Source: a bacterium (GTDB lineage: Bacteria > Bacillota > Bacilli > Lactobacillales > Streptococcaceae). From it: a stretch of DNA of 64,000 nt. Each line of letters opens with the position of its first letter. Position 1 is the stretch's first letter. A program made the position numbers and the translations under genes. Below, piece by piece: positions 1-7,537 of this stretch. The notes beneath the pieces are model-generated. The model was given only the letters and a program-made list of their open reading frames with translations, did no database searches and had not been told where the DNA came from. The DNA lies in contig CAJNDD010000007.1 of assembly GCA_905221435.1 (NCBI GenBank), positions 1 to 64,000 on the forward strand. Direction: 5' to 3'.

Positions 1-33
1 TTTGAGAGGTTTGTGACGAGTCAAGAGCAATGA
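1..33 (+). CDS. Last codons of a possible tnpB (cut by the window edge)
   Basis: Frame 1 is open from the first base and ends at TGA (31-33), giving a 10-residue tail. This is where a TnpB nuclease would end relative to the hairpins that follow, since omega RNA normally overlaps or follows the tnpB stop. Nothing in ten residues identifies the protein; the call rests on position only. Confidence 0.25.
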   Translation, partial: FERFVTSQEQ

Positions 34-127
34 GGCTTGAACAACGTGAAAGCCAGCGTCTTTAGGCGCTGGCTGGTGATTTGGGCTTATAGCCCTGGTG
101 CAAACCACCCGTTAGACGGGTGGTTAT
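1..127 (+). mobile_element. Right end of an IS200/IS605-type element with an omega-RNA-like fold
   Basis: Three stem-loops stand in a row. AGCCAGCG (51-58) pairs with CGCTGGCT (67-74). GGGCT (83-87) pairs with AGCCC (91-95). AACCACCCGT (103-112) pairs perfectly with ACGGGTGGTT (116-125) around a 3-base loop. IS200/IS605 elements end in such subterminal hairpins, and in tnpB elements the same stretch, overlapping the 3' end of tnpB, is transcribed as the guide (omega) RNA, with flanking DNA as the guide. The rest of the element lies upstream of the window, so the family call is inference. Confidence 0.5.
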
Positions 128-161
128 GATTGAGAAAATTCCAAGGAGGACCTACATCATA

Positions 162-317
162 ATGAAAATACTTGATGTTCTACATAAGTTGTATGGTGAT
201 TTTGAATGCATTAAAGAAAAGTGTAATGAAAAATACGAATGCATCCTCATCAATATAAAGGAAGATGAAGATAAAAAATATAAAAGATGTCGCTTGGCAA
301 AAAGAACACCAATTTAA
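162..317 (+). CDS. Small protein, possible MepB-family fragment (51 aa)
   Basis: A strong Shine-Dalgarno AAGGAGGA (143-150) lies 11 bases before the ATG at 162. An in-frame GTG at 120 inside the IS hairpin is a less likely start. The protein is charged and Lys/Glu-rich and ends in RCRLAKRTPI. The YxC...RxAKxTP pattern resembles the N-terminal half of MepB-like proteins, which normally continue with a K-x-G-x-F-V segment. Here a stop follows, and the next bases read FKHILL in another frame. It may therefore be the broken front of a longer gene. The family link is weak. Confidence 0.4.
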   Translation: MKILDVLHKLYGDFECIKEKCNEKYECILINIKEDEDKKYKRCRLAKRTPI

Positions 318-439
318 GCATATTCTATTATATATAAAGAATTTTATATGATACATCTAGATATTTATTCGACAATGTATAAAATTCATCATCTATATGT
401 TAGAATGGTATATATAAATTAAATACAAATGGAGAAATT

Positions 440-1132
440 ATGGTTGTAAATGTATATTGTGATGAGAGCTGTCATTTGGAAAATGACAAAATAAAAGTTA
501 TGGCTATTGGTGGTATTTATTTACCAGAGAATAGTATACGCCAAATAAATAAAGATATAAACGGCATCAAGGACAAACACCGCGTTTCGAGATTTCGCGA
601 AATTAAATGGACAAAGGTCTCAACTTCATTGATCGATTACTATATAGATATTGTGAATTATTTCTTTGAAAATGAACTACTATCATTCAGAGCTGTCATT
701 GTCCTTGATAAAACTAAGTTAGACCATGCAGAGTATAATCAAACTTTTGATGAATTTTACTATAAGATGTATTATTTAACTCTAGTAAAAATCTTAGGGG
801 TAGACAGCAATATTAAAATTTATATTGATATAAAAGATACAAATGGTCAAAAGAAAGTTGAAAAATTACAAAAAATTTTAAACAATAAGGCACGAGATAA
901 AAATAAAATAACTCGTATTCAGCAAATTAGATCTCATGAAAGTACTATTTTACAATTAGCAGATTTATTGATTGGTGCATTAACATATATAAACAGAGGA
1001 TTGAGCTCTAGTTATGCTAAAAATAGGATTTGCCACTTAATCCAAGAAAAAACTAAGCAGAATTTGACTAAATCATCGAATTTTTCAGAGCGCAAATTTA
1101 ATATTTTTTGTTTTGAAGGAGAAACAAGATGA
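440..1132 (+). CDS. DUF3800 domain protein (230 aa)
   Basis: The N-terminus VNVYCDESCH, a central acidic strand (IKIYIDIKDTNGQKK) and a late helix (STILQLADLLIGAL) are the signature of DUF3800, a family with a predicted RNase H-like fold and conserved acidic residues. Visible candidates for metal ligands are D8/E9, the Asp residues of the central strand and the QLAD aspartate. Members occur in many mobile and defence-associated loci, but no activity can be assigned here. GGAG lies about 6 bases before the ATG. The stop overlaps the start of the next gene by 4 bases (ATGA), so the two are translationally coupled. The gene is AT-rich and lies between an IS end and the terminus site. Confidence 0.8.
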   Translation: MVVNVYCDESCHLENDKIKVMAIGGIYLPENSIRQINKDINGIKDKHRVSRFREIKWTKVSTSLIDYYIDIVNYFFENELLSFRAVIVLDKTKLDHAEYNQTFDEFYYKMYYLTLVKILGVDSNIKIYIDIKDTNGQKKVEKLQKILNNKARDKNKITRIQQIRSHESTILQLADLLIGALTYINRGLSSSYAKNRICHLIQEKTKQNLTKSSNFSERKFNIFCFEGETR

Positions 1133-1617
1133 ATTATTGTCACTCACTTTCTGAAATTGTTACATTAGCGGATTATAGAGGTTCTTATCAATCTTACGAA
1201 AACTACCTTTATGGAATTTTTTGCAATAAAATAAAAAATGCTCAGATAAAATTCCTTGGCAAGCCACTAAGTACCAGGAGACATCCAGAGTATAATGGGA
1301 AAGAAGAATCCTTTTATCATTTAACCTGTAAAGAGCAATATGATCTTGATGATAGGACTCTTGATCTGAGAAGAAGCGAGAGACTCCATTGGATTCCTGA
1401 AGCCTTAACTAGTTCGCATTTAAGATGTCCGACGGAATGTTTTGTAGTATATAAAAAAAACAAAAAATTACATCTCCTTGACATAAAAGATAGATATATC
1501 ATTGTTCTTGATGTACGTTCAACTTATGTATTATTGGTGACTGCTTTCTATATCGAACATCAACATACATTAGAAAAGAAGGTTAGAGAATACCATAATT
1601 ATATAAATAGTTTATGA
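1129..1617 (+). CDS. BECR-fold nuclease-like protein (162 aa)
   Basis: Read through the ATGA overlap with the DUF3800 gene. The C-terminal half has the order FYHLTCKE, then LRRSERLHWIPEAL, then DIKDRYIIVLD, then TAFYIEHQHTLEKKVREY. This resembles phage-type Barnase/EndoU/colicin/RelE-like (BECR) domains: an H-x-T strand, an R-x-x-R-L-x-W-I-P helix, a Y-x-V-x-L strand and a T-A-Y/F strand followed by a basic helix. If correct it would be an RNase-like effector with the DUF3800 protein as partner. The first 60 residues match nothing I recognise. A toxin role is inference. The gene ends 14 bases before a strong hairpin (1632-1660), which may serve as its terminator. Confidence 0.45.
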   Translation: MNYCHSLSEIVTLADYRGSYQSYENYLYGIFCNKIKNAQIKFLGKPLSTRRHPEYNGKEESFYHLTCKEQYDLDDRTLDLRRSERLHWIPEALTSSHLRCPTECFVVYKKNKKLHLLDIKDRYIIVLDVRSTYVLLVTAFYIEHQHTLEKKVREYHNYINSL

Positions 1618-1625
1618 AATGGTCA

Positions 1626-1693
1626 AAGCAAAAGGCGCTTCTCGATGTGAGAAACGCCTTCAGGAACTCCTTATACAGCATGGTATATGAGCT
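1626..1693 (-). ncRNA. Candidate short RNA of about 65 nt with its own promoter and terminator
   Basis: On the minus strand TTGACA (1729-1724), an 18-base spacer and TATTAT (1705-1700) form a good promoter with a start near 1693. The hairpin AAGGCG...CGCCTT (1660-1632, with an inner TTCTC/GAGAA stem), followed by TTGCTTT, would end the transcript after about 65 nt. No ORF is present. Size and convergence with the + strand genes recall the antitoxin RNA II of par/Fst type I systems, but no Fst-like peptide is visible. The RNA may be a relic or unrelated. Confidence 0.4.
1632..1660. terminator. Bidirectional hairpin after the DUF3800 operon
   Basis: AAGGCG (1632-1637) pairs with CGCCTT (1655-1660), and TTCTC (1639-1643) pairs with GAGAA (1649-1653) around loop GATGT. 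The T-tract is better on the minus strand (CCTTTTGCTTT) than on the plus strand. Confidence 0.5.
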
Positions 1694-1869
1694 ACTTTTA
1701 TAATAGCATAATGAGCTTAGATATGTCAAGGATAAAGTCTGTAAAGGTTCCGTAAGAAGCATGAGACTAAGATTTGTTTTTAAATGTAAGCGGAATTAGT
1801 AAAGGACATTTACTTTGGCAGCAGTAATTATATCCTGTTCACAAAAAGAATTTTTAGCTATTACTTAAA

Positions 1870-2167
1870 TAAAGTACATAATTAAAAATAATTAAAAACT
1901 GGAAATTTTTGTACTTTTACCTAGACAGTAAATAAACCCTTGATACGACTGAGTTTAAGGCTTAATGTACAAAATCAGCCCCTTTTAAACCCCTTGTAAT
2001 CCTAAAAACCTTGATTTAACAAGGTTTTAAATTTTAGTAAAGTACATTTTCACTAAAATTCAGGTTTGTAAAAATTCCAGTTTTCACGTGAATAAAGTAC
2101 ATTTTGGACCGATTTTTCCCCGAAAAAAATTTTTAGTTATCTATTTGTTGGATTTATAAAGTACAAG
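1870..2167. repeat. Dispersed TAAAGTACA repeats upstream of dif
   Basis: This gene-free stretch (1740-2178) holds TAAAGTACA at 1870, 2038, 2093 and 2157. The copies at 2038 and 2093 share 13 bases (TAAAGTACATTTT). Inverted or partial versions occur near 1911 (GTACTTTTA) and 1965 (ATGTACAAAA). Spacing is irregular, so this is not a CRISPR. The copies could be protein-binding sites near the terminus. No ORF with a ribosome site is seen here. Confidence 0.55.
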
Positions 2168-2178
2168 CTCCTATAACA

Positions 2179-2209
2179 TCTTTCCGAAAAACTATAATTT
2201 TCTTGAAAA
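2179..2209 (+). other. dif_SL chromosome dimer resolution site
   Basis: These 31 bases carry the dif_SL layout known upstream of xerS in streptococci and lactococci: left arm with TTTCCGAAAAA, centre CTATAA, right arm TTTTCTTGAAAA. XerS alone recombines the site to resolve chromosome dimers, with FtsK control at the septum. It lies 51 bases before the xerS start, as expected. The match is from memory of the consensus. Confidence 0.9.
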
Positions 2210-2231
2210 ACATATAGGTCTATGCTATACT
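2203..2231 (+). promoter_or_regulatory. xerS promoter overlapping dif_SL
   Basis: TTGAAA at 2203-2208 is the -35 box and TATACT at 2226-2231 the -10 box, with a 17-base spacer. The -35 lies inside the right arm of dif_SL, so XerS bound to dif should block its own transcription. TGGAGA (2249-2254) is the ribosome site. Confidence 0.7.
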
Positions 2232-2260
2232 ACTAGTAGACTTAATTATGGAGAAAATAC

Positions 2261-3331
2261 ATGAAACGTGAGATTTTACTGGAACGAATCGACAAACTAA
2301 AACAAATCATGCCCTGGTATGTTCTGGAATACTACCAATCAAAGCTTACTGTTCCCTACAGTTTTACGACCTTGTACGAATACCTCAAGGAATACGATCG
2401 ATTTTTTAGCTGGGTTTTGGAGTCTGGCATTTCAAACGTTGATACAATGGCCGATATCCCCTTATCTGTCTTAGAACATATGACAAAAAAAGACATGGAA
2501 TCCTTTATCCTATATCTACGAGAACGACCTTTACTGAATGCCAATACAAGCAAACAAGGCGTTTCGCAGACAACCATCAATCGGACCTTATCAGCCCTTT
2601 CTAGTCTTTACAAGTATCTGACCGAGGAAGTTGAAAACGACCAGGGAGAACCCTATTTCTATCGTAATGTAATGAAGAAAGTTTCAACTAAGAAAAAGAA
2701 AGAAACCCTTGCTGCCAGAGCTGAAAACATCAAGCAAAAACTCTTTCTAGGTGATGAAACAGAAGGTTTTCTAACCTATATCGACCAGGAGTACCCACAA
2801 CAGCTCTCAAATCGTGCTCTCTCGTCATTCAATAAAAATAAAGAACGTGATTTGGCCATTATTGCCCTTCTCTTGGCGTCTGGTATCCGCCTATCTGAAG
2901 CTGTTAACCTGGACCTAAGAGACCTTAATCTCAAAATGATGGTTATTGATGTCACTCGAAAAGGGGGCAAACGTGATTCTGTCAATGTCGCAGCCTTTGC
3001 TAAGCCTTACCTAGAGAATTATCTCGCCATTCGAAATCAACGCTATAAGACGGAAAAGACAGATACAGCGCTCTTTCTGACACTCTATCGAGGTGTTCCC
3101 AATCGTATCGACGCTTCTAGTGTTGAAAAAATGGTTGCTAAGTACTCAGAGGATTTCAAAGTTCGTGTAACTCCCCACAAACTTCGCCATACCCTGGCTA
3201 CTAGGCTCTACGATGCTACTAAATCGCAAGTTTTGGTCAGCCATCAGTTAGGACACGCCAGTACACAAGTCACTGACCTCTATACTCATATCGTTAATGA
3301 TGAACAAAAGAATGCTTTGGATAGTTTGTAA
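2261..3331 (+). CDS. xerS: Tyrosine recombinase XerS (356 aa)
   Basis: Site-specific recombinase that resolves chromosome dimers at dif_SL. It is a single-protein replacement for XerC/XerD. The N-terminal SAM-like core-binding domain covers roughly residues 15-130, and the catalytic domain follows. Catalytic residues seen are Arg in [10 protein letters not shown] (about 210), HKLRH (about 306-310), LGH (about 331) and the nucleophile Tyr in LYTHIV (about 341). The length equals that of other streptococcal XerS proteins. A ribosome site TGGAGA precedes the ATG. It has its own promoter and is convergent with lplA across a shared terminator. Its pairing with dif 51 bases upstream makes the assignment firm. 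Confidence 0.97.
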   Translation: MKREILLERIDKLKQIMPWYVLEYYQSKLTVPYSFTTLYEYLKEYDRFFSWVLESGISNVDTMADIPLSVLEHMTKKDMESFILYLRERPLLNANTSKQGVSQTTINRTLSALSSLYKYLTEEVENDQGEPYFYRNVMKKVSTKKKKETLAARAENIKQKLFLGDETEGFLTYIDQEYPQQLSNRALSSFNKNKERDLAIIALLLASGIRLSEAVNLDLRDLNLKMMVIDVTRKGGKRDSVNVAAFAKPYLENYLAIRNQRYKTEKTDTALFLTLYRGVPNRIDASSVEKMVAKYSEDFKVRVTPHKLRHTLATRLYDATKSQVLVSHQLGHASTQVTDLYTHIVNDEQKNALDSL

Positions 3332-3368
3332 TTATTACATATTATAAATTATGTAAATTTATATTCAA

Positions 3369-3400
3369 AAAAGAAGCTGGTTATATAACCAGCTTCTTTT
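3369..3400. terminator. Bidirectional terminator between xerS and lplA
   Basis: A perfect palindrome (arms GAAGCTGGTTAT / ATAACCAGCTTC) flanked by AAAA and TTTT on both sides lies between the two convergent stop codons, so it works as an intrinsic terminator in either direction. Confidence 0.9.
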
Positions 3401-3404
3401 CTTT

Positions 3405-4394
3405 TTACCCCACCACCGCTTCAGCGATTTCTTCACGGCTGATACCAGCAAAGTAGCGTGTAATATCAATAGTTTCTAGAGCTTTAAGGACATCTTCGCG
3501 TTCGTATTTCACTCCACGAAGGACATCTTCTACAGCTGAAACGTCTTCGATACCAAAGAAATCACCGTAAATCTTGATATCTTGGATTTTTGATTCAATG
3601 ACGTTGGCAAAAACTTCAACCTTACCACTGGTGAATTTTGTACCACGACGGACGTTAAATTCAGGTGATTTACCGTAGTTCCAGTCCCAAGTTCCAAACT
3701 TAGTATCCTTGATGCGATTGATTTCGGCTAATTCTTCCTCAGAAAAAACGTATTCTGTCATTTCTGGGTACTCTTTTTTCATGTATTCCAATAGCAAATC
3801 GCGGAATTCTTCAACTGTGATTTTTTCTGGCAATTCATTAATAATATTGGTTACACGGGCACGGACGGATTTCACACCTTTTGACTCAAACTTATCCTTT
3901 GAAACCTTGAGGGCGTTAGCAAGGACTGACAGATCAACGTCAAAGAGCAAGCAACCATGGTGCATGATACGCCCATTGATATAGGCTTGGGCATTTCCAC
4001 AGAATTTCTTGCCATCAATCTCTAGGTCATTACGGCCTGTGAACTCAGCTTTAACGCCTAGTTGAGCTAAGGTATTGATAACTGGAGTTGAGAAGCTCTT
4101 GAAGTCAAAGGCCTTGTTTTCATCTTCTTTTGAAATGATGGTGTAGTTGAGGTTGTTTAAATCGTGATAAACAGCTCCACCACCACTGATACGGCGGACT
4201 ACCTCAATACCATTTTCGCGAACATAATCACGGTTGATTTCTTCAATAGTATTCTGGTGACGACCAACAATGATAGAAGGTTTGTTAATCCAAAGAAGGA
4301 AGATCTGATCCTCATCCAAAAGATGTTTAAAGGCATATTCTTCCAAGGCAATATTAAAGGCAGTGTCGTTTGAATGATTGATAATGTATTTCAT
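3405..4394 (-). CDS. lplA: Lipoate-protein ligase A (329 aa)
   Basis: Activates free lipoate with ATP and attaches it to the lipoyl lysine of 2-oxoacid dehydrogenase subunits. The catalytic domain shows GRHQNTIEEIN and the family motif RRISGGGAVYHD followed by NNLNYT. The lysine loop (GRNDLEIDGKKFCGNAQ) forms the lipoyl-AMP pocket. The C-terminal 90 residues are the accessory domain of long LplA forms. It lies directly downstream of the PDH genes on the same strand, and its obvious substrate is the lipoyl domain of the adjacent E3. AAGGGAT precedes the ATG. Streptococci of this group scavenge lipoate rather than make it, and no lipA/lipB is in the window. Confidence 0.95.
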   Translation of the reverse strand: MKYIINHSNDTAFNIALEEYAFKHLLDEDQIFLLWINKPSIIVGRHQNTIEEINRDYVRENGIEVVRRISGGGAVYHDLNNLNYTIISKEDENKAFDFKSFSTPVINTLAQLGVKAEFTGRNDLEIDGKKFCGNAQAYINGRIMHHGCLLFDVDLSVLANALKVSKDKFESKGVKSVRARVTNIINELPEKITVEEFRDLLLEYMKKEYPEMTEYVFSEEELAEINRIKDTKFGTWDWNYGKSPEFNVRRGTKFTSGKVEVFANVIESKIQDIKIYGDFFGIEDVSAVEDVLRGVKYEREDVLKALETIDITRYFAGISREEIAEAVVG

Positions 4395-4414
4395 GATATC
4401 CCTTTATACGATAG

Positions 4415-4439
4415 AGACTGGAAAATATCTTTCCAGTCT
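4415..4439 (-). other. Hairpin between lpdA and lplA
   Basis: GACTGGAAA and TTTCCAGTC pair around a short loop in the 59-base gap between the lpdA stop and the lplA start. It lacks a T-tract, so it is more likely a processing or partial-attenuation hairpin than a full terminator. Confidence 0.5.
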
Positions 4440-4453
4440 ATTCTATCTTTAAT

Positions 4454-6157
4454 TTATTTTTTCTTAGGTGAATGGATAGCCATTCCTAAAACATCTGCAA
4501 ATGCTTCGTACATCACTTCAGAGTAGGTTGGATGTCCATGGATGGTCTTAAGCATTTCTTCAACAGTGATTTCCATTTCAATAATGCTTGACGCTTCGTT
4601 GATCAATTCTGCAGCTGCAGGACCGATGATGTGAACACCAAGGATTTCTCCGTATTTCTTATCTGCAATGACTTTTACAAAACCTTGAGCTGCATCTGAT
4701 GCAATGGCACGGCCGTTAGCTGCAAAGTTGAATTTACCGATGGCCACATCGTATTTCTCACGAGCTTGTTCTTCAGTTAGACCTACTGCTGCTACTTCAG
4801 GAAGAGTGTAGATGGCTGCAGGAGTCAAGTTCAGTTTGGCAACAGCATGATTTCCTTTAAGGGCATTTTCAGCGGCAACTTCACCCATGCGGAAGGCTGC
4901 GTGCGCCAACATTTTAGTACCGTTGATGTCACCTGGTGCGTAGATACCTGGAACAGAAGTTTCCATGTATTCGTTGACCTTGATGCGACCACGATCCAAT
5001 TCAAACTCAACATCTCCAATACCTTCAAGATCTGGAACACGACCGATTGAAAGAAGAGCTTTGCTTGCGATGATGTCGTCTTTTCCTTCAACCTTGATAC
5101 GAAGTTGACCATTTTCCTCGATGATTTCTTGCAGTTTTGTACCTGTCAAGATGGTCATACCTTTGCGCTCAAGGATCAAACGAAGGTTCTTAGAAACTTC
5201 AGCATCCATAGCTGGAACGATACGGTCCATCATTTCGATAACAGTTACTTTTGAACCAAATGTCATGAAGGCTTGGCCGAGTTCGATACCGACAACCCCA
5301 CCACCGATGATAACGAGGCTTTCTGGCACTTCGTTCATTTCAAGAATATCATCACTGGTCATCACAAGTGGAGATTCCATACCAGGAACGTTAATTTTGC
5401 TAACCTTTGAACCACCAGCAAGGATAATTTTCTTGGTTTCAAGCAATTCAGAACCATTTACCAAGACATTCTTGTCTTTAGTGATCGTACCAACACCCTT
5501 ATGTACAGTAACTCCGTAGCTACGAAGAAGACCTGCAACACCACCTACCAAGGTATTGACAACTTTAGATTTAGTTTCTAAAAGTTTATGCATATCTACA
5601 GTGAAGTTTGGATTTTCAATGACGATACCACGATTTGCTGCATGACCGATGTTTTCGATAATTTCAGCGTTGTGAAGGTATGTCTTAGTTGGGATACAGC
5701 CACGGTTCAAGCAGGTTCCACCGAGTTCTGATTTTTCAACAAGGGCAACCTTACCACCGAGTTGAGCAGCTTTAATGGCCGCTACATAACCAGCAGGACC
5801 ACCACCAATTACAACGATATCAAAGGCATCATCGCTCTTACCATCGTCGTTTGAAGCACTAACTGCAGGCGCTGGTTTTGATTCTGGCGCAGCAGCTCCA
5901 GCTGTTGGGATGTTTTCCCCTTCTTCCCCAAGGTAACCAATAACTTCCGTTACAGGGACAGTTTCACCATCTCCTTTGAGGATGGCAATCAAGTATCCAT
6001 CTTCTTCGGCTTCCAATTCCATGCTGACTTTGTCAGTCATGATTTCCAAAAGGATTTCTCCTTCTTTTACAAATTCTCCGACTTTCTTATTCCATTGGAC
6101 AATTTGTCCTTCTGTCATATCCACGCCGGCTTTTGGCATAATTACTTCTAAGGCCAT
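4454..6157 (-). CDS. lpdA: Dihydrolipoyl dehydrogenase with N-terminal lipoyl domain (E3, 567 aa)
   Basis: Reoxidises the dihydrolipoyl arm of the pyruvate dehydrogenase complex, passing electrons through FAD to NAD+. Residues 1-80 are a lipoyl domain with the lipoylation lysine in IMTDKVSME. An Ala/Pro-rich linker (about 85-110) follows. Then comes the flavoprotein: dinucleotide fold VVIGGGPAGYVAA, redox disulfide GGTCLNRGCIPTK, NAD fold IIGGGVVGIELG and the C-terminal catalytic HGHPTYSE. Ordinary E3 is about 460 residues; the extra 100 are the lipoyl domain. The E2 upstream has no lipoyl domain, so this protein carries the swinging arm. Also called pdhD or acoL in streptococci. It is the last of the four PDH genes. 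Confidence 0.96.
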   Translation of the reverse strand: MALEVIMPKAGVDMTEGQIVQWNKKVGEFVKEGEILLEIMTDKVSMELEAEEDGYLIAILKGDGETVPVTEVIGYLGEEGENIPTAGAAAPESKPAPAVSASNDDGKSDDAFDIVVIGGGPAGYVAAIKAAQLGGKVALVEKSELGGTCLNRGCIPTKTYLHNAEIIENIGHAANRGIVIENPNFTVDMHKLLETKSKVVNTLVGGVAGLLRSYGVTVHKGVGTITKDKNVLVNGSELLETKKIILAGGSKVSKINVPGMESPLVMTSDDILEMNEVPESLVIIGGGVVGIELGQAFMTFGSKVTVIEMMDRIVPAMDAEVSKNLRLILERKGMTILTGTKLQEIIEENGQLRIKVEGKDDIIASKALLSIGRVPDLEGIGDVEFELDRGRIKVNEYMETSVPGIYAPGDINGTKMLAHAAFRMGEVAAENALKGNHAVAKLNLTPAAIYTLPEVAAVGLTEEQAREKYDVAIGKFNFAANGRAIASDAAQGFVKVIADKKYGEILGVHIIGPAAAELINEASSIIEMEITVEEMLKTIHGHPTYSEVMYEAFADVLGMAIHSPKKK

Positions 6158-6202
6158 GTCTTACTTCCTTTATCTATATCTCTAAAAATAAATACTGTAT
6201 TT

Positions 6203-7246
6203 TTAAACCAACATTGAGATTGGGTTCTCAATTAAGGCTTTCAAGTCTTTCATAAACTTAGCACCAGCCATACCATCTACGACACGGTGGTCAATAGTTA
6301 ATCCTAGGCTCATGATAGGGCGAATGACAATCTCACCATTGACAACTACAGGTTTTTCAACTGTTGAACTTACACCAAGGATAGCTGAGTTCGGTTGGTT
6401 AATGATCGGACCAAAGGACTGAACACCAAACATTCCCAAGTTACTGATTGTGAAGGTTGAGTTTTGTAACTCACTTGGAGCCAATTTACCATCCAAGGTA
6501 CGACCAATCACATCTTTAAAAGCTACAACCAACTCTGACAAACTCATTTTTTCAGCATTATAGACAACAGGTGTCATCAATCCATTATCCATCCCAACCG
6601 CCATTGCAAGGTTGACATAATTATGAGTGATAATGGTCTTGCCATCTTCAGTCAATGAAGCGTTGATGTAAGGGTGTTTCATCAATGTCTTTACAACAGC
6701 AAGTGAAAGAAGGTCTGTTACAGTAGTCTTCTTCCCAGTTGCTTCCATAATCGGATCAAGAACCTTCTTACGAAGAGCCAGCATTTCAGTCATATCAACT
6801 TCATAGTTGAGTGTGAAAGTTGGCGCAGTTAGGTATGATTCAACCATACGTTGGGCGATAACCTTACGCATTGGTGTCATTGGAATACGCTCAATCTCAC
6901 CATAAGGAGTAATATTGTCTGGAACTTCTTCCACTTTTTCAATCTGAGCAGGGGACTTGATAGTATCGTTTTCGATATTTTCAGGAAGTAAGGCCAAAAC
7001 GTCCTTCTTCATAATCTTACCACGATGACCCGTTCCTTGGATTTCCTGCCAAGCAATGTTATGTTCGAGGGCAATTCGTTTTGCAAGTGGCGAAATGCGA
7101 ACCACATTTGTGTCTTTATAAGTTTCCACGTCTTCTTTGTGGACACGACCGTTTGCACCTGAGCCAGAAACGTCGTAGAGGTTGATCCCTAAATCATCCG
7201 CTAACTTTCTAGCCGCAGGAGTCGCTCTTAGCTTGTCATCAGCCAT
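6203..7246 (-). CDS. pdhC: Dihydrolipoamide acetyltransferase, PDH E2 without lipoyl domain (347 aa)
   Basis: Core of the complex; transfers acetyl from lipoyl to CoA. It begins directly with a peripheral-subunit-binding domain (RATPAARKLADDLG...GRVHKEDV), followed by a second one (RISPLAKRIALEHNI...GKIMKKDV). The catalytic domain ends with HRVVDGMAG, holding the active-site His and Asp. There is no N-terminal lipoyl domain. The open frame extends 84 bases further upstream, but the ATG at 7246 has GGAGAGG just before it and starts where the first binding domain starts. A 335-base gap with repeats separates it from pdhB. Confidence 0.94.
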   Translation of the reverse strand: MADDKLRATPAARKLADDLGINLYDVSGSGANGRVHKEDVETYKDTNVVRISPLAKRIALEHNIAWQEIQGTGHRGKIMKKDVLALLPENIENDTIKSPAQIEKVEEVPDNITPYGEIERIPMTPMRKVIAQRMVESYLTAPTFTLNYEVDMTEMLALRKKVLDPIMEATGKKTTVTDLLSLAVVKTLMKHPYINASLTEDGKTIITHNYVNLAMAVGMDNGLMTPVVYNAEKMSLSELVVAFKDVIGRTLDGKLAPSELQNSTFTISNLGMFGVQSFGPIINQPNSAILGVSSTVEKPVVVNGEIVIRPIMSLGLTIDHRVVDGMAGAKFMKDLKALIENPISMLV

Positions 7247-7361
7247 GACCTCTCCAATTCTAATTATGATACTAAGGGCGTAAAAAGCGACTGAAAAATA
7301 GGAAATCGACGCTGGCTTCGATGAAGCCAAGGAGATTTATCTTTTTTCCGAGCTTTTAGCC

Positions 7362-7537
7362 CGTGTGCAACTCTACAAGTAACTTGGATACAAAACACGT
7401 CTCAAGTTACTACGGTTGCCACTATTAGGCGGTCAACCTAGTAGACTTACTAAATTTTTTGTTGAATATTATCGATTCGTCAAAAAACTGTCGCAACTTT
7501 ATATACAACTTGGATACAAAACATAACTCAAGTTACT
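7362..7537 (-). repeat. 50-bp repeat pair in the pdhB-pdhC gap
   Basis: The gene-free stretch 7247-7581 carries two similar 50-base copies at 7362-7411 and 7488-7537, offset by 126. On the minus strand both read AGTAACTTGAG, then TGTTTTGTATCCAAGTT, then GTTGC. Copy 7362-7411 can fold (AGTAACTTG with CAAGTTACT). A separate hairpin GGCTTC/GAAGCC lies near 7312-7326. No gene is seen. Being inside the transcript, the repeats could affect relative expression of the two halves of the operon. Confidence 0.7.

Noticed and set aside
1870..2167. TAAAGTACA repeats as a CRISPR array
   Set aside because: Spacing is irregular (168, 55 and 64 bases) and the repeats are only 9-13 bases.
5121..5519. 132-aa + strand ORF inside lpdA
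   Set aside because: Antisense shadow of the E3 gene.
7247..7330. Longer start of pdhC at 7330
   Set aside because: The additional 28 residues are not protein-like for E2 and the ribosome site lies before 7246.
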